Program-made: the position numbers and the translations under genes
In this document: one piece after another, positions 6,671-15,259 of the stretch
Position numbering within the stretch: the stretch's first letter is position 1
How the letters are laid out: each line of letters begins with the position of its first letter
Notes under the pieces: generated by a model
The model's database searches: none
What the model was told of the DNA's origin: nothing
The model's input: the letters and a program-made list of their open reading frames with translations, nothing else
From: an uncultured bacterium
GTDB taxonomy: Bacteria; Planctomycetota; UBA1135; GCA-002686595
DNA length: 27,059 nt
Direction of reading: 5' to 3'
Assembly: GCA_913058555.1 (NCBI GenBank)
Contig: CAJXRJ010000010.1
Coordinates: forward strand, 1 to 27,059

Positions 6671-9613
6671 TCACCGGCCCACGCGCTCAAAATTCGCCTG
6701 CGACGTTTCGCCCGCCTCGACCTCGATCTCCAACTCCTCCGGGGTGAAACGCGCGTCCGGGCCGCCCAGGGAGCTCAGACTCACCGTCCAGGTCCCCGGG
6801 GCCAGCCCTTCGATGGTCTTGGCGGTACCCGAGAAGTTCTCGATGCGCGGGTCCCGAATGCCAGCCCCGCGGCGACGCAGGATGGCGATCATGCCGCCGG
6901 CCCCGCCCTCGACTTGGATCTGAATCGACCCTGTCAGGACGAAGGCGAGGTCCACGCCCCCTCGAACCTCCCCGGCGTCGACCTTGAAGGGCTCTGACTT
7001 GGCGGTGTCATAACCGTCGGCCGTGGCGGAGACGGCGATGTCCACGCCGGCTTGGACACCGCGGAGGGAGTAGCGTCCTTCGCTGTCGGTCATGACTGGC
7101 TCGGGCTCTCCTGGGCCGCCGGAGAAGAACGTCCCGCCGCCCCCGTCCCCATCGTCGGTCGTCATCACGAACGAGACCATCGCCCGGGAACCCGACTGCG
7201 CTTCACGGGCCACCTTGACCTTTGCACCGGCGAGGGGATCGCCCTCGTGGTCGCGTACGGTGCCCTCGACGATCGTGACGCCAAGGTCGAGGTTCACCTC
7301 GTTCTCGCCGGCCTCGACCTCGAGCGCGTGTTCGTAGTCCATGGCCCGGCTGCCGTGGGAGATGACGAGCTTCGAATCGCCGCCCTTGACGTTCTCAAGG
7401 CGGAAACGGCCCCGGGCATCGGTCGTGGCTGAGCCACTACCACCGAGAATTCCGGGGAACCCGGACATCGGTCCGGTGCCGCGCAGACTGACTTTGGCGC
7501 CGGCGAGGGGTGCCCCGGCTTCTGTGATCGTGCCCACCACATGCATGGGCGGCTCCGCCTGAAGCGTCGCCTCGACGGTCAGTCCAGGCTCCACGGTCAC
7601 CTCCGTCCATGGCGCACCACTATCCGCGCCGGGCATGTTGGCCATCATGACGATGCCGCCGCTACCTTTCTTCTCGGCCAGGCGCAGGCCATGCACACCA
7701 GGCTCCAACCCTGTCAGCAGGGCCGTTCCGTCTTTGCCCGTGACGACTTTCGAAGGCGACGGGCGACCCTCTTCACGGCGCCGCTCCACGCGCGCCCCTG
7801 GGAGAGGATGGCCTTCGGGATCGCGCACCAACACGCTCACCGAACCACCCGGGAGTAGCTTCACCGTGGATTCCGTCATGGCCGTGCCCGGGCCAATGCG
7901 CACGGGGTCGGTGCGCATCTCCGCGTAGCCCGCATGGACCACGTCGACGTGCATCGAGGTTCCCGGCTCCACGTCGAGCGTGCACTTGCCGTCTTCGTCC
8001 GTGACTTGAACCTCCTTCCCGAGCATGGAGAAGTCGAGGTCCGCGAGGTCGTCCACTTCGTCCATGTCCGCGCTGACGGACGCTGAGAACCTGACGGCGC
8101 CACTCGTGGATCCGTCAGTAACCTCCTGTAGCGAGACCCTCGCGCCCTCAACGGGTCGTCCGGTCGTTCCATCGAGGACGGTCACCTCGAGCTGCGGTTT
8201 CGGCTTGAGCGTGATCGTCCCGAGGTCGACTTCGCCGTGGGCCACGAGGTCGATCCCCTTGCGACTGAACGTCTCGAAGCCGCGGGCCTCGATCGTCAGG
8301 TTGAACGACGTGTTGTCCGTCGGGGGCCAGATGTGACGAAGAGCGTGGGTACCTGGGTCCCCATCGACTTCGGTGTCTTCGAAGTTGCGCTCGTACTCGA
8401 AGCCGCCCCGGATGGTGGGGTTCGCCACCGCGGCTCCGTCTTCGTCGAGGATGGCGAGGGTCACGCTGGCGCCTTCACGGTAGGTCACGCGGACCCCAGT
8501 GTCCCCCGACTGGGCCTTCACGTGTTCACTGCGCCGGACGCCGCTGCGCCAGGTGTTGCGTGAGGCTTGGACCCACACTTCGTAGCGCGTTCCGGGCTTG
8601 AGTCCCAGGATCTGGAAGGACCCGTCGTCAGCCACAGGGGAGGAACGCCGTCCTGACGAGTCAAACCCGCCGCCGAAATCGAACGCCATGATCCTGCCCC
8701 CGGAACTCTCCATCCTGGCAAAAGCATGCAGCGTGTTCGGGACCACGTCGTCGGGGAGATCCACGACGTTTCCCGCGATGGACACGCCCTTCGCAAGGGT
8801 GACCTCAATGCCGTGGGCCACCTCTCCGGGCGACTTGGTCGACCCCTCGAACGAGCCCCGGAGATGCTCGGCGTGGTCGACCGTGAATTCGAAGGGACCG
8901 ACTGCCTGGCGCAGGATCTCGAAGTACCCGCCCGCGTCGGTCGTCGACGCCAAAGCCCCCAGCACGCCAAGTTGGATCATGGCACCGTCCGACACCACCG
9001 GACGATGGATCTGGGCGCCCTCCACAGGGAGTCCCCGGTCATTCGTCACGCGGCCCGAGATCTTCACCCCTTCCGGAAGCCGGACATCCCCCAAGTCCAC
9101 CGTCTGGCCCGGCCCCGCGCTCACCGACTGGCGATGGGGCGCGTAACCATCGGCCCCGAAAGAGACCGAGAGATCCCCGGCGCGAACGCTTAACAAGAAG
9201 CTGCCGTCGTCCTTGGCCTCCGTGCGGGCCACTTCATCCTGGGGCATCATCGAGAGCCCCCGGAAAGGTGCCTTGGCTTCGACTTCGCCGCCACCGAGAC
9301 CGACCCCGTCAGCGTCGGTGATCCGCCCGCGGAGCGTCGCCATGGCGACTGGTTCGTCCTCGACCGACGCCTGGGAGGACTCCCCGGAAGCCTTCGGAGC
9401 GGCAAGCGCGGGAGCTTGGTCCCGGGTCGACTGGTCGTTCTCCTCGACGGCATCCAGCTCAGGGGAATCGGCCAGGACCGGCGTGGCAGCCTGCGCGGTA
9501 CCGGGCCCGTCGAGTCCCGCGGCACCGGAATCAGAATCTGGACCGGTGCGGGAAAACAGAAACGCGGCGCCGAGGACGACCGTGACAACGAGAGCAAGGA
9601 AGAGCGACTTCAT
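6671..9613 (-). CDS. Membrane-anchored carboxypeptidase-regulatory-like repeat protein
   Basis: This 980-residue protein begins with a signal anchor ('MKSLFLALVVTVVLGAAFLF', residues 1-20). A disordered Ala/Asp/Ser-rich stalk runs to about residue 90. The rest is about nine tandem beta-sandwich units of the carboxypeptidase-regulatory-like (CarboxypepD_reg) type, at roughly 92-181, 183-273, 277-378, 382-472, 475-584, 590-688, 690-778, 780-891 and 895-977. Typical signatures are 'LRGRITDADGVGLGG', 'ISGRVTNDRGLPVEGA', 'VSVLVRDPEGHPLPGA', 'VVGTITEAGAPLAGA' and 'VEGTVRDHEGDPLAGA', each followed by 'DARGRF' or 'DDGSF' strands. No catalytic domain is visible. It is probably a periplasmic or surface scaffold or binding protein. 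The start at ATG 9613 places the hydrophobic segment at the N-terminus. No Shine-Dalgarno is seen. Confidence 0.9.
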   Translation of the reverse strand: MKSLFLALVVTVVLGAAFLFSRTGPDSDSGAAGLDGPGTAQAATPVLADSPELDAVEENDQSTRDQAPALAAPKASGESSQASVEDEPVAMATLRGRITDADGVGLGGGEVEAKAPFRGLSMMPQDEVARTEAKDDGSFLLSVRAGDLSVSFGADGYAPHRQSVSAGPGQTVDLGDVRLPEGVKISGRVTNDRGLPVEGAQIHRPVVSDGAMIQLGVLGALASTTDAGGYFEILRQAVGPFEFTVDHAEHLRGSFEGSTKSPGEVAHGIEVTLAKGVSIAGNVVDLPDDVVPNTLHAFARMESSGGRIMAFDFGGGFDSSGRRSSPVADDGSFQILGLKPGTRYEVWVQASRNTWRSGVRRSEHVKAQSGDTGVRVTYREGASVTLAILDEDGAAVANPTIRGGFEYERNFEDTEVDGDPGTHALRHIWPPTDNTSFNLTIEARGFETFSRKGIDLVAHGEVDLGTITLKPKPQLEVTVLDGTTGRPVEGARVSLQEVTDGSTSGAVRFSASVSADMDEVDDLADLDFSMLGKEVQVTDEDGKCTLDVEPGTSMHVDVVHAGYAEMRTDPVRIGPGTAMTESTVKLLPGGSVSVLVRDPEGHPLPGARVERRREEGRPSPSKVVTGKDGTALLTGLEPGVHGLRLAEKKGSGGIVMMANMPGADSGAPWTEVTVEPGLTVEATLQAEPPMHVVGTITEAGAPLAGAKVSLRGTGPMSGFPGILGGSGSATTDARGRFRLENVKGGDSKLVISHGSRAMDYEHALEVEAGENEVNLDLGVTIVEGTVRDHEGDPLAGAKVKVAREAQSGSRAMVSFVMTTDDGDGGGGTFFSGGPGEPEPVMTDSEGRYSLRGVQAGVDIAVSATADGYDTAKSEPFKVDAGEVRGGVDLAFVLTGSIQIQVEGGAGGMIAILRRRGAGIRDPRIENFSGTAKTIEGLAPGTWTVSLSSLGGPDARFTPEELEIEVEAGETSQANFERVGR

Positions 9614-9726
9614 GGGGGGAGCTGAGAACAGGACCTGGCGATAAACTACCTAGGTCGTTGTACGCGCTCCCACGAAACGCCGTTAGCGCGATTCCCAGAA
9701 TCCGGCCAGCCCCCCAGCCCCAGCCA

Positions 9727-9745
9727 GGGCCCTGCGCGGGGGCCC
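9727..9745 (-). terminator. Possible hairpin after the acidic protein gene
   Basis: GGGCCC at 9727-9732 and 9740-9745 can pair around a 7-nt loop, 9 nt past the stop of the gene ending at 9754. The following minus-strand sequence is G-rich, not T-rich, so this is at best a weak or Rho-assisted terminator. Confidence 0.3.
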
Positions 9746-9753
9746 AACCGGTC

Positions 9754-10890
9754 CTACTCGACCGTCAGGCCCACTTCACCGCTGCGGGTCTCACGTAGCT
9801 CGTACAAGGTGGCTTCCCCTCCTAAGTCGACGAGCACCTCCATCAGGATCTCGATCTCCGCGTCCGACGTGAATTCGAAGGACTTCATGTGGTACCCCTC
9901 GAGGTCCCAAACGAGGGAGCCTTTGCCCTTCAGCGCCATGGCGTAATTCGCCACGTTGACTTCGATACGTGCCCCCTCGGGCACGATGCCGTTGACGATC
10001 CCCTGGATGAGGTCGATGCAGCTCTTCGTGACGTCGACCTCCACTTCCAACGTGATCGTGGCACTCTTGGCCGTCATGGAGTCGAGTTTCGCGAGGACCT
10101 TGCCTTCGATGTCTCCGTCCATCAGCGCGAAGGGTCCCGGCAGGAGAAGCGGATCCAAAACGCCCTCGATGACCTGGAGGTCCGAGGCCCGCTCCATGGG
10201 CACGTAGCCACCCGGGACGAGCAGGTCGAGCAGCGCATCCCCATCGACTTCCCATCGATCCCCCACTTCGACGTCTTCGGGATCCTCCGGGAGCAAACGG
10301 AGGAACTCAGCGTTCGGCCAAAGCGGTTCCAAGAGCTCCTCTTGCCCCTCGTACTCCTCGGCGTAGCTCTTGACCCATTCGTCCGCCTCGCCGTCGAAAT
10401 CGAACTTCACGGCGATCTGATCGAGCGCCGACTCGCCTTCACCCGAGATCTCGAGCTCGATCGGCCCCGAGGGCGAGTCGAACCCGATCTTGCCCTCGGA
10501 TTCGTAGGTGATGTCGTCGAAGAGCCGCACGAGCTCCAAAGGCCCGCCCATCTTCGTGCGCACGAATCGATCCACCGTGGTGACCGACAGGGTGCTCTCG
10601 ACCGAGGATTCAACCCCTGGCGCGTCGGTCGTCTCCTCTCCGTCCGCGAGGATCGAAACCTCTTCGGTCTCCATGGACTCCGTCCATACGGCCGTGCGCG
10701 TGAGCTCCGTTTCCGCGGCCGCTTGGAAAAACAGCCCCTCGGCCGCCAGGCCAAAGAGGCCGATCAATGGCAACGCGCTGACGGCCATCAGGCCGCGAAT
10801 GGCCAAAGCGCCTTCCTGGGCGCTCGGAATCGGCACGGCCTGTGCCGGAGCGGAAGCAGGATCGGAAACGGGAGCGTGGGATGATTGCAT
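9754..10890 (-). CDS. Acidic membrane-anchored or secreted protein of unknown function
   Basis: I do not recognise the family. The 378-residue protein has a Pro/Ala/Ser-rich cytoplasmic leader, one hydrophobic segment at about residues 32-54 ('LMAVSALPLIGLFGLAAEGLFF'), and then a strongly acidic, beta-rich extracytoplasmic region with no cysteines apart from one near the C-terminal third. Phrases such as 'VEVGDRWEVDGDALLDLL' and 'LDSMTAKSATITLEVEVDV' resemble large planctomycete secreted proteins built of lipocalin- or LolA-like sheets, but I cannot assign a domain. I chose ATG 10890. A GTG at 10926 would add 12 residues and has only a too-close G-rich stretch ahead of it. It sits between two other exported unknowns on the same strand, 140 bp before the repeat protein. 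Confidence 0.8.
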   Translation of the reverse strand: MQSSHAPVSDPASAPAQAVPIPSAQEGALAIRGLMAVSALPLIGLFGLAAEGLFFQAAAETELTRTAVWTESMETEEVSILADGEETTDAPGVESSVESTLSVTTVDRFVRTKMGGPLELVRLFDDITYESEGKIGFDSPSGPIELEISGEGESALDQIAVKFDFDGEADEWVKSYAEEYEGQEELLEPLWPNAEFLRLLPEDPEDVEVGDRWEVDGDALLDLLVPGGYVPMERASDLQVIEGVLDPLLLPGPFALMDGDIEGKVLAKLDSMTAKSATITLEVEVDVTKSCIDLIQGIVNGIVPEGARIEVNVANYAMALKGKGSLVWDLEGYHMKSFEFTSDAEIEILMEVLVDLGGEATLYELRETRSGEVGLTVE

Positions 10891-11004
10891 GTCGTGGCTC
10901 GGTGGGCAGGAAGGGATGGGCTTCACCCCCTCTACTGCCCCGGCGCACGATTCCGTTCCCCGATAATCGGCGAAACTAGTCGCCGGCCCATCCCCGTCGA
11001 AGGC

Positions 11005-11262
11005 CTAGCGGCCGTTCGCGTGGGAGCAGGTAAAGCACTTGTGATAGAGCCCACGCTGCTTCGATTGGCACTGGGACGTGGTCACCTGGTGCTGGAAGAG
11101 GGGTGCCGGGCCCGAATCTCGCGTGGGGCAAGCACGGGTCTCCGCTTGGGGGGGGCTCGCCGGCTGGGCGCCCCTGGCCAAATGGCTCTGTGCGCCCGTT
11201 GTCCCGCCCGTGGTGATGCTCTTCGTGGTGCCCGTGTGCTGCATGTGCGTTGCTGTGGCCAT
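11005..11262 (-). CDS. Small four-cysteine protein, unknown function
   Basis: This 85-residue protein is one I do not recognise. It is supported mainly by its translation signal: GGGAGGAGG (11268-11276, minus strand) sits 5 nt ahead of ATG 11262, the best Shine-Dalgarno in the window. The N-terminal half is Thr/Gly/Ala-rich and low in complexity. The C-terminal end carries C65, C76 and C79 in the pattern C-x10-C-x2-C ('QCQSKQRGLYHKCFTCSHANGR') with neighbouring His74 and His81, and C45 lies further upstream. This looks like a small zinc or other metal site. It is not a haem motif because CFTC is followed by S, not H. There is no signal peptide or membrane helix. An overlapping plus-strand frame covers the same DNA, so the call is moderate. 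Confidence 0.55.
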   Translation of the reverse strand: MATATHMQHTGTTKSITTGGTTGAQSHLARGAQPASPPQAETRACPTRDSGPAPLFQHQVTTSQCQSKQRGLYHKCFTCSHANGR

Positions 11263-11267
11263 GACGT

Positions 11268-11276
11268 CCTCCTCCC
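11268..11276 (-). promoter_or_regulatory. Strong Shine-Dalgarno of the small Cys protein
   Basis: GGGAGGAGG with a 5-nt spacer (ACGTC) to ATG 11262. It stands out because nearly all other genes here lack a recognisable ribosome binding site, and it is the main argument that this small frame is translated. Confidence 0.7.
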
Positions 11277-11511
11277 GAGAGTCCGTCTACTCGCCATCCG
11301 CATCAGCGAATGGCCCCGAGATAACAAAGCCGGACAGTGAAACGCGCGCTCACGCAGATCCCACTCAGCCCAAGACTCTTTCTACGGGACCGATCGGTAC
11401 GTTTGCAGCTCAGCGGACAAAAAGGTCAAAAAACGGGGCGATTTCAGTCAAGGAACCGTCCCTACCAACCTCCCGGCGTCCGGTGGCGTTGGTTCCATTA
11501 ACGTGAAGCAC

Positions 11512-13632
11512 ATGAACCCGAGACGATGGGGCTGGATGACCGTGTTCCTAGCGGTGATCGCACTGCTGGCGTGGACATGGCACCGGCAAAGTGCCCCTGG
11601 AAACATGACGCTGACCGTGCCTGACAGCGCAGAGCAACGGCCCGCAGTGAATCCGAGCATCGACCCGTCCGCGCCTGAGGTTTCAGTCCCCGCGGAGGGT
11701 CCATCACGGGAGTCCGCGCCTTCGGGCGACGCCGAACTTGCGGCCTCTACCCTTGAGGGCATCCTTCTCACGGCCCCACCGGCGCCTCCCCCCGCCGACC
11801 CATGGTGGCTACGAATTCGCGTCGTCGGGGACATTCCGAGCGGCACCACCGAGGTTTTGGTGCAACCGTCCCTCGATCAATTCGGGTGGGCCATTGCTAT
11901 TCAGGTGGAAGCCAAGATTGGCCCCGATGGAACCGTGACCGTGGACCTCGGCCCTTCGCTGGCCAAGCTCGCCGGGCGAACGAAGGGTGAAGTAGCCAGG
12001 AAGGTCTTGGTCCGACTGAAGAATCCAGGCCTACTCGAAACTCCGACGGAACACCGCCTCCCCGACCCGCTGCCCGCCTCCATCGAGGACCCGGACCGCG
12101 CGTTCGAGATCGATGTCACCGCCCGGCCCGCCCACCTGATCCGAGGGCGGTTCGTTCACGCGGACACCGGCGAACCGATCCAAGACGGCCAGGCCGCGAT
12201 CTACGCCCTCTCCGACGGCGCCCCCGCGAGATCGCCCATCGCATCTGCGAATGTGGAGAACGGCACCTTCGAGCTCCGGGCGGCGAGTGCCGGGCGCGTC
12301 GCCGTCCTCGGCCTTCAGGCCGGAATGCGCCCGAGCACGACGATCGTCGACCTGGGCGCAGCCACTGGCTCGTCCGACCTTGGGGACGTGGCGATGTCGG
12401 CGGGCTACAAGATTGAAGGCTTCGTCGAGGCCGCCATGGAGAAGCGCCTGCGCGGACCCGATGCCCCCGCCGCGGCGGGGGAAGGCTTCAACGTGTCGGT
12501 CTCCGTCACCGAGGTGGTTTCCATTTGCGAAATCGCCCGGGGCGGCCTCCCCTGCGCCGCCCTCGTTTGGCGCCGCGGCGCCTTCGACTGGATGTCATGG
12601 ACCACCAAGACCCTCCCCGGAGGGCGCTTCGAGATCACGGGCCTTGCACCACACGAATACTCCGTCGACTGGTCTGAGCCCGGCGTCCATCGCCCCCTAC
12701 CCTTGGGAAACCAGAAGCTCGTCTCCGCCCCGGCTTCGGTCCGGCTTACGGGCATGGCGGCGTGGGTTGAATTCCAGTTGAGCTGGACGGAGGACGTGGC
12801 GGTCGCCGACAACCCATTGATCGGCGGATCCTACAAGGTCTCCCAGGAAGGCGAGCAGCGTGAGCAACGCTTCGCGATCGTCCGCCAGCAAGTGGACGGC
12901 ACCGACCAGCGGCGCGGGGAGATGGTCCTCGAGATCCCACCCCGGAAGGAGACCACCATCGAGCTGATCGTCGATGGCTTCGATGCGGTCGAACGAACGA
13001 TGCCCCCCATGGCGCCGGGGGAAGCGAGCCTCGCGAGGGTCGAGCTTGTGGCCCAGCGATCGGGGAGCGTTCTCGTGTTTGAGCTGCGCGGCGCGCCAGT
13101 GCCCGACGGATCGCCTCTCTCCGTACTGCGCCAAGGGGAATGGTCGGACGAGTTCCAGCTGGCCGTCAAGGACGGCATCGCGACATCGGGGCCCCAAAAA
13201 CCGGGCCCTGCGACCTACGAGATCGTCGTGGGCACGGACCGCTTCGCCACCGCGGGACATTTCTGCCGTGCCGTTGTCGAAGTGGACGTTCCGCCCGATG
13301 GTGAGCGCCGCGTGCCCGTGAACATCACCATCGGCGGCACCCTGATCGTCGAGATCAAAGACCGAGCCGGCGTCCGTCACGAGGGCATCGTCGAGCTGAC
13401 GGACATCGACGGCAATCCGATCCCCTCCACCTGGGTCGCAAGCTTCGACCAAGGCCGTGTCGCGAGCGAAGGGGCCGTCATGGGCAACGCCCCCGCGAGG
13501 CGAGCGTCGGACCTCCCCCCCGGCACTTACGGCATCCGCATGATCTCCGGCGACCGTCCCACGGAACGTCAGACCTTCGACATCACGGCTGGGCGTACAA
13601 CGGAGGTCCTGATCGAGATCGAGGACCGCTAG
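11512..13632 (+). CDS. Membrane-anchored carboxypeptidase-regulatory-like protein, unknown function
   Basis: This 706-residue protein starts 'MNPRRWGWMTVFLAVIALLAW', a signal anchor at residues 6-23 with Arg residues ahead of it. A Pro/Ser/Ala-rich stalk runs to about residue 95. The body is beta-rich, with units such as 'LIRGRFVHADTGEPIQDGQ' (about 207-300), 'YKIEGFVEAAMEKRLRG', a 'GGRFEITGLAPHEYSVDW' turn, and a C-terminal 'GTLIVEIKDRAGVRHEGIVEL' domain ending in 'RQTFDITAGRTTEVLIEIED'. These are hallmarks of carboxypeptidase-regulatory-like or Ig-like extracellular domains. No enzyme domain is evident. ATG 11512 is preferred; GTG 11503 would add three residues. It is divergent from the small Cys protein across 249 bp with no identifiable promoter. 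Its anchor-stalk-sandwich architecture parallels that of the 980-residue protein on the other side of this block. Confidence 0.85.
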   Translation: MNPRRWGWMTVFLAVIALLAWTWHRQSAPGNMTLTVPDSAEQRPAVNPSIDPSAPEVSVPAEGPSRESAPSGDAELAASTLEGILLTAPPAPPPADPWWLRIRVVGDIPSGTTEVLVQPSLDQFGWAIAIQVEAKIGPDGTVTVDLGPSLAKLAGRTKGEVARKVLVRLKNPGLLETPTEHRLPDPLPASIEDPDRAFEIDVTARPAHLIRGRFVHADTGEPIQDGQAAIYALSDGAPARSPIASANVENGTFELRAASAGRVAVLGLQAGMRPSTTIVDLGAATGSSDLGDVAMSAGYKIEGFVEAAMEKRLRGPDAPAAAGEGFNVSVSVTEVVSICEIARGGLPCAALVWRRGAFDWMSWTTKTLPGGRFEITGLAPHEYSVDWSEPGVHRPLPLGNQKLVSAPASVRLTGMAAWVEFQLSWTEDVAVADNPLIGGSYKVSQEGEQREQRFAIVRQQVDGTDQRRGEMVLEIPPRKETTIELIVDGFDAVERTMPPMAPGEASLARVELVAQRSGSVLVFELRGAPVPDGSPLSVLRQGEWSDEFQLAVKDGIATSGPQKPGPATYEIVVGTDRFATAGHFCRAVVEVDVPPDGERRVPVNITIGGTLIVEIKDRAGVRHEGIVELTDIDGNPIPSTWVASFDQGRVASEGAVMGNAPARRASDLPPGTYGIRMISGDRPTERQTFDITAGRTTEVLIEIEDR

Positions 13633-13645
13633 GGGCCCCAGTGAG

Positions 13646-13665
13646 CCCCAGTAGCCGCCCTGGGG
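13646..13665. terminator. Possible hairpin between convergent genes
   Basis: CCCCAG (13646-13651) can pair with CTGGGG (13660-13665) in the 71-bp gap between two convergent genes. The stem is short and there is no clear T tract on either strand, so this is only a candidate shared terminator. Confidence 0.25.
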
Positions 13666-13703
13666 GGTGGTGTCGTCGCAGGCCCATGGACAGCTGAGCT
13701 AGG

Positions 13704-14585
13704 TCAGCGGCACGCCTGAATGGTCGCCCAGGATTCTCTCACCGCATCGGGGCCGCGGTGGCCATCGCGGGAGAGCTCCACGGCCGCGATACCGTCAAAG
13801 CCGATGGCGCAGAGTCCATCGAGGGCATCGCGCAGATCAAGGCCCCCATGGCCGAGGGGCAGGTGCTCATGCACGCCCGGCGGACAGTCCGCGAGGTGCA
13901 CGTGAATCAGGCGATCCTGGAAGCGGCGCGCGACGTCGCTGACGGGAAGATCCCCGGTCACCACGCAGTGCCCGACGTCGAGGGTGAGCCCAAGGTCGTC
14001 GCCGCTCGAGCCCATCACCCTCAGTAACGTCTCGAATCCCGCCGGCCGCTCCACGAACATCCCTGGCTCAGGCTCGAACCCGACGCGAACGCCCGCGGCC
14101 CGCGCGTGCTCCACGACGGTGGCGAGACCAGCGGCCAGACGCTCCCCAAGGGGACTCGCCGGGTCCCCATCGAGGGTCATGGCCATTCCTTCCGGCGCGG
14201 CGCCCGCCCAGAGCGACATGACGCCCGCGCCGAGATCCGCCGCTAGGTCGATGCACCTACGGTAGAAGTCGATGCGGCGCTCTCGCCCTTGGTCGCTCCC
14301 ATCGAGCAGGTTCGGGCGGTGCTTGCGCTCCGGGTCCAAAACGAACCGCGCACCAGCCTCAATGGCGCAGCGGAGCCCCAGATCCGAGAGCCTGGAAGCG
14401 GTCTCCACGACGTCCTGCCGCGACAGGCGGAACGGATCCAACGCACCAACATCGGGCGTGATCGCAACGGCGTGGAAGCCGGCGCCGGCCACCAGCTCAA
14501 GCGCTTCGGGCAAGCGATGGAACGGCAGTCCGTTCGTGTTGTACCCGAGCCGAAACGGAAGGGCCGGAACGCCCGGGCCGCTCAC
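13704..14585 (-). CDS. Sugar phosphate isomerase/epimerase family TIM-barrel protein
   Basis: This 293-residue protein belongs to the AP-endonuclease-2-like TIM-barrel superfamily (xylose isomerase-like). The usual metal site is visible: Glu171 in 'VGFEPEP', Asp203 and His206 in 'LTLDVGHCV', His228/His230 in 'LIHVHLAD', and Glu270 in 'AAVELSRD'. There is no signal peptide, so it is probably cytoplasmic. It starts at GTG 14585, overlapping the TGA of the Tat-like gene by 4 nt (GTGA), which suggests translational coupling and supports this start. Family members isomerise, epimerise or dehydrate sugars and keto-sugars. A DUF1080 3-keto-disaccharide hydrolase in the same gene string suggests a 3-keto-sugar substrate, which is inference. 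Confidence 0.88.
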   Translation of the reverse strand: MSGPGVPALPFRLGYNTNGLPFHRLPEALELVAGAGFHAVAITPDVGALDPFRLSRQDVVETASRLSDLGLRCAIEAGARFVLDPERKHRPNLLDGSDQGRERRIDFYRRCIDLAADLGAGVMSLWAGAAPEGMAMTLDGDPASPLGERLAAGLATVVEHARAAGVRVGFEPEPGMFVERPAGFETLLRVMGSSGDDLGLTLDVGHCVVTGDLPVSDVARRFQDRLIHVHLADCPPGVHEHLPLGHGGLDLRDALDGLCAIGFDGIAAVELSRDGHRGPDAVRESWATIQACR

Positions 14586-15259
14586 GATCGATCGTCCGGA
14601 ACGCCTTCGCCGAACTGTCCAAGGCGGGGCGTCGGGGCAGGCGGAGCCGGCTCGATCGCTTCCGGCGCAGGTGGAGTCTCGTCCGGGGCGTCCGTATCGA
14701 CGCCCGCCGACCAGTCGTCGCCGCTCGCGATCGCGTCCTCCATGGGCTCGAACGTGAAGGGCTCACGGCGATCCGCGTCGGGGTCCACTTCATGGGCCTC
14801 CCCGGGAGCGGGCCCGCCGCCCGACCAGTCGGGCACCGCGGCGTCACTCGCATACGCTTCGGCCTCGCGGTCGGCCTCCGGGCCGGAACCGGCATCGCCG
14901 TACTTGCGGGCCTGCGCCTCGTCCGCGTTCTTGCGCGCAGCCGCGCGTGCTTTCTCCGCCGCCGCTCGCGCTTCTTCCGCTTTGGACTTCGGCGCGCCCG
15001 AGTTGCCCGAAGCCAGCTTGAATTCTGCGTCTCGCGGCACGGCGTTTTCGATGTCCCGCCGCACGCGCCGAAGCTCGTCCTCGAGGCCGGTCTCGCGCCA
15101 CATGCGGCTGACCGCCCGACGCGCGCGCATGACCTGGGCCACCAGCCGAAGCATCACCTCCGGCAGCTTGCCACCGAAGATCATGATGGCGGCCATGCCG
15201 ACAACAAGGATCTCCATCGGATCCAGCGATCCGAAGATGAACGCGAAGTGCCCGCTCAT
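14582..15259 (-). CDS. Sec-independent translocase TatA/TatB-like protein with long acidic tail
   Basis: The 225-residue protein has an N-terminal membrane helix at about 12-28 ('DPMEILVVGMAAIMIFGG'). The TatA-type hinge and amphipathic helix follow ('IFGGKLPEVMLRLVAQVMRARRAV'); the F-G-x-K-L-P-E motif is diagnostic of TatA/TatB. Next comes a charged helix ('GLEDELRRVRRDIENAV') and an Ala/Lys/Glu-rich coiled stretch at about 90-125, then a disordered acidic and Pro-rich tail to the end. TatA is usually 60-100 residues and TatB 100-200, so the length favours TatB or a lineage-specific variant. No tatC is in the window. GGAGG at 15266-15270 lies 6 nt before ATG 15259, which overlaps the stop of the upstream miniprotein by 4 nt (ATGA). 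Its role would be twin-arginine export at the inner membrane. Confidence 0.87.
   Translation of the reverse strand: MSGHFAFIFGSLDPMEILVVGMAAIMIFGGKLPEVMLRLVAQVMRARRAVSRMWRETGLEDELRRVRRDIENAVPRDAEFKLASGNSGAPKSKAEEARAAAEKARAAARKNADEAQARKYGDAGSGPEADREAEAYASDAAVPDWSGGGPAPGEAHEVDPDADRREPFTFEPMEDAIASGDDWSAGVDTDAPDETPPAPEAIEPAPPAPTPRLGQFGEGVPDDRS

Noticed and set aside
11068..11506. Plus-strand frame (11078-11506) over the small Cys gene
   Set aside because: No Shine-Dalgarno, no recognisable motif and a low-complexity C-terminus; the minus frame has a much better start signal, although neither is proven.
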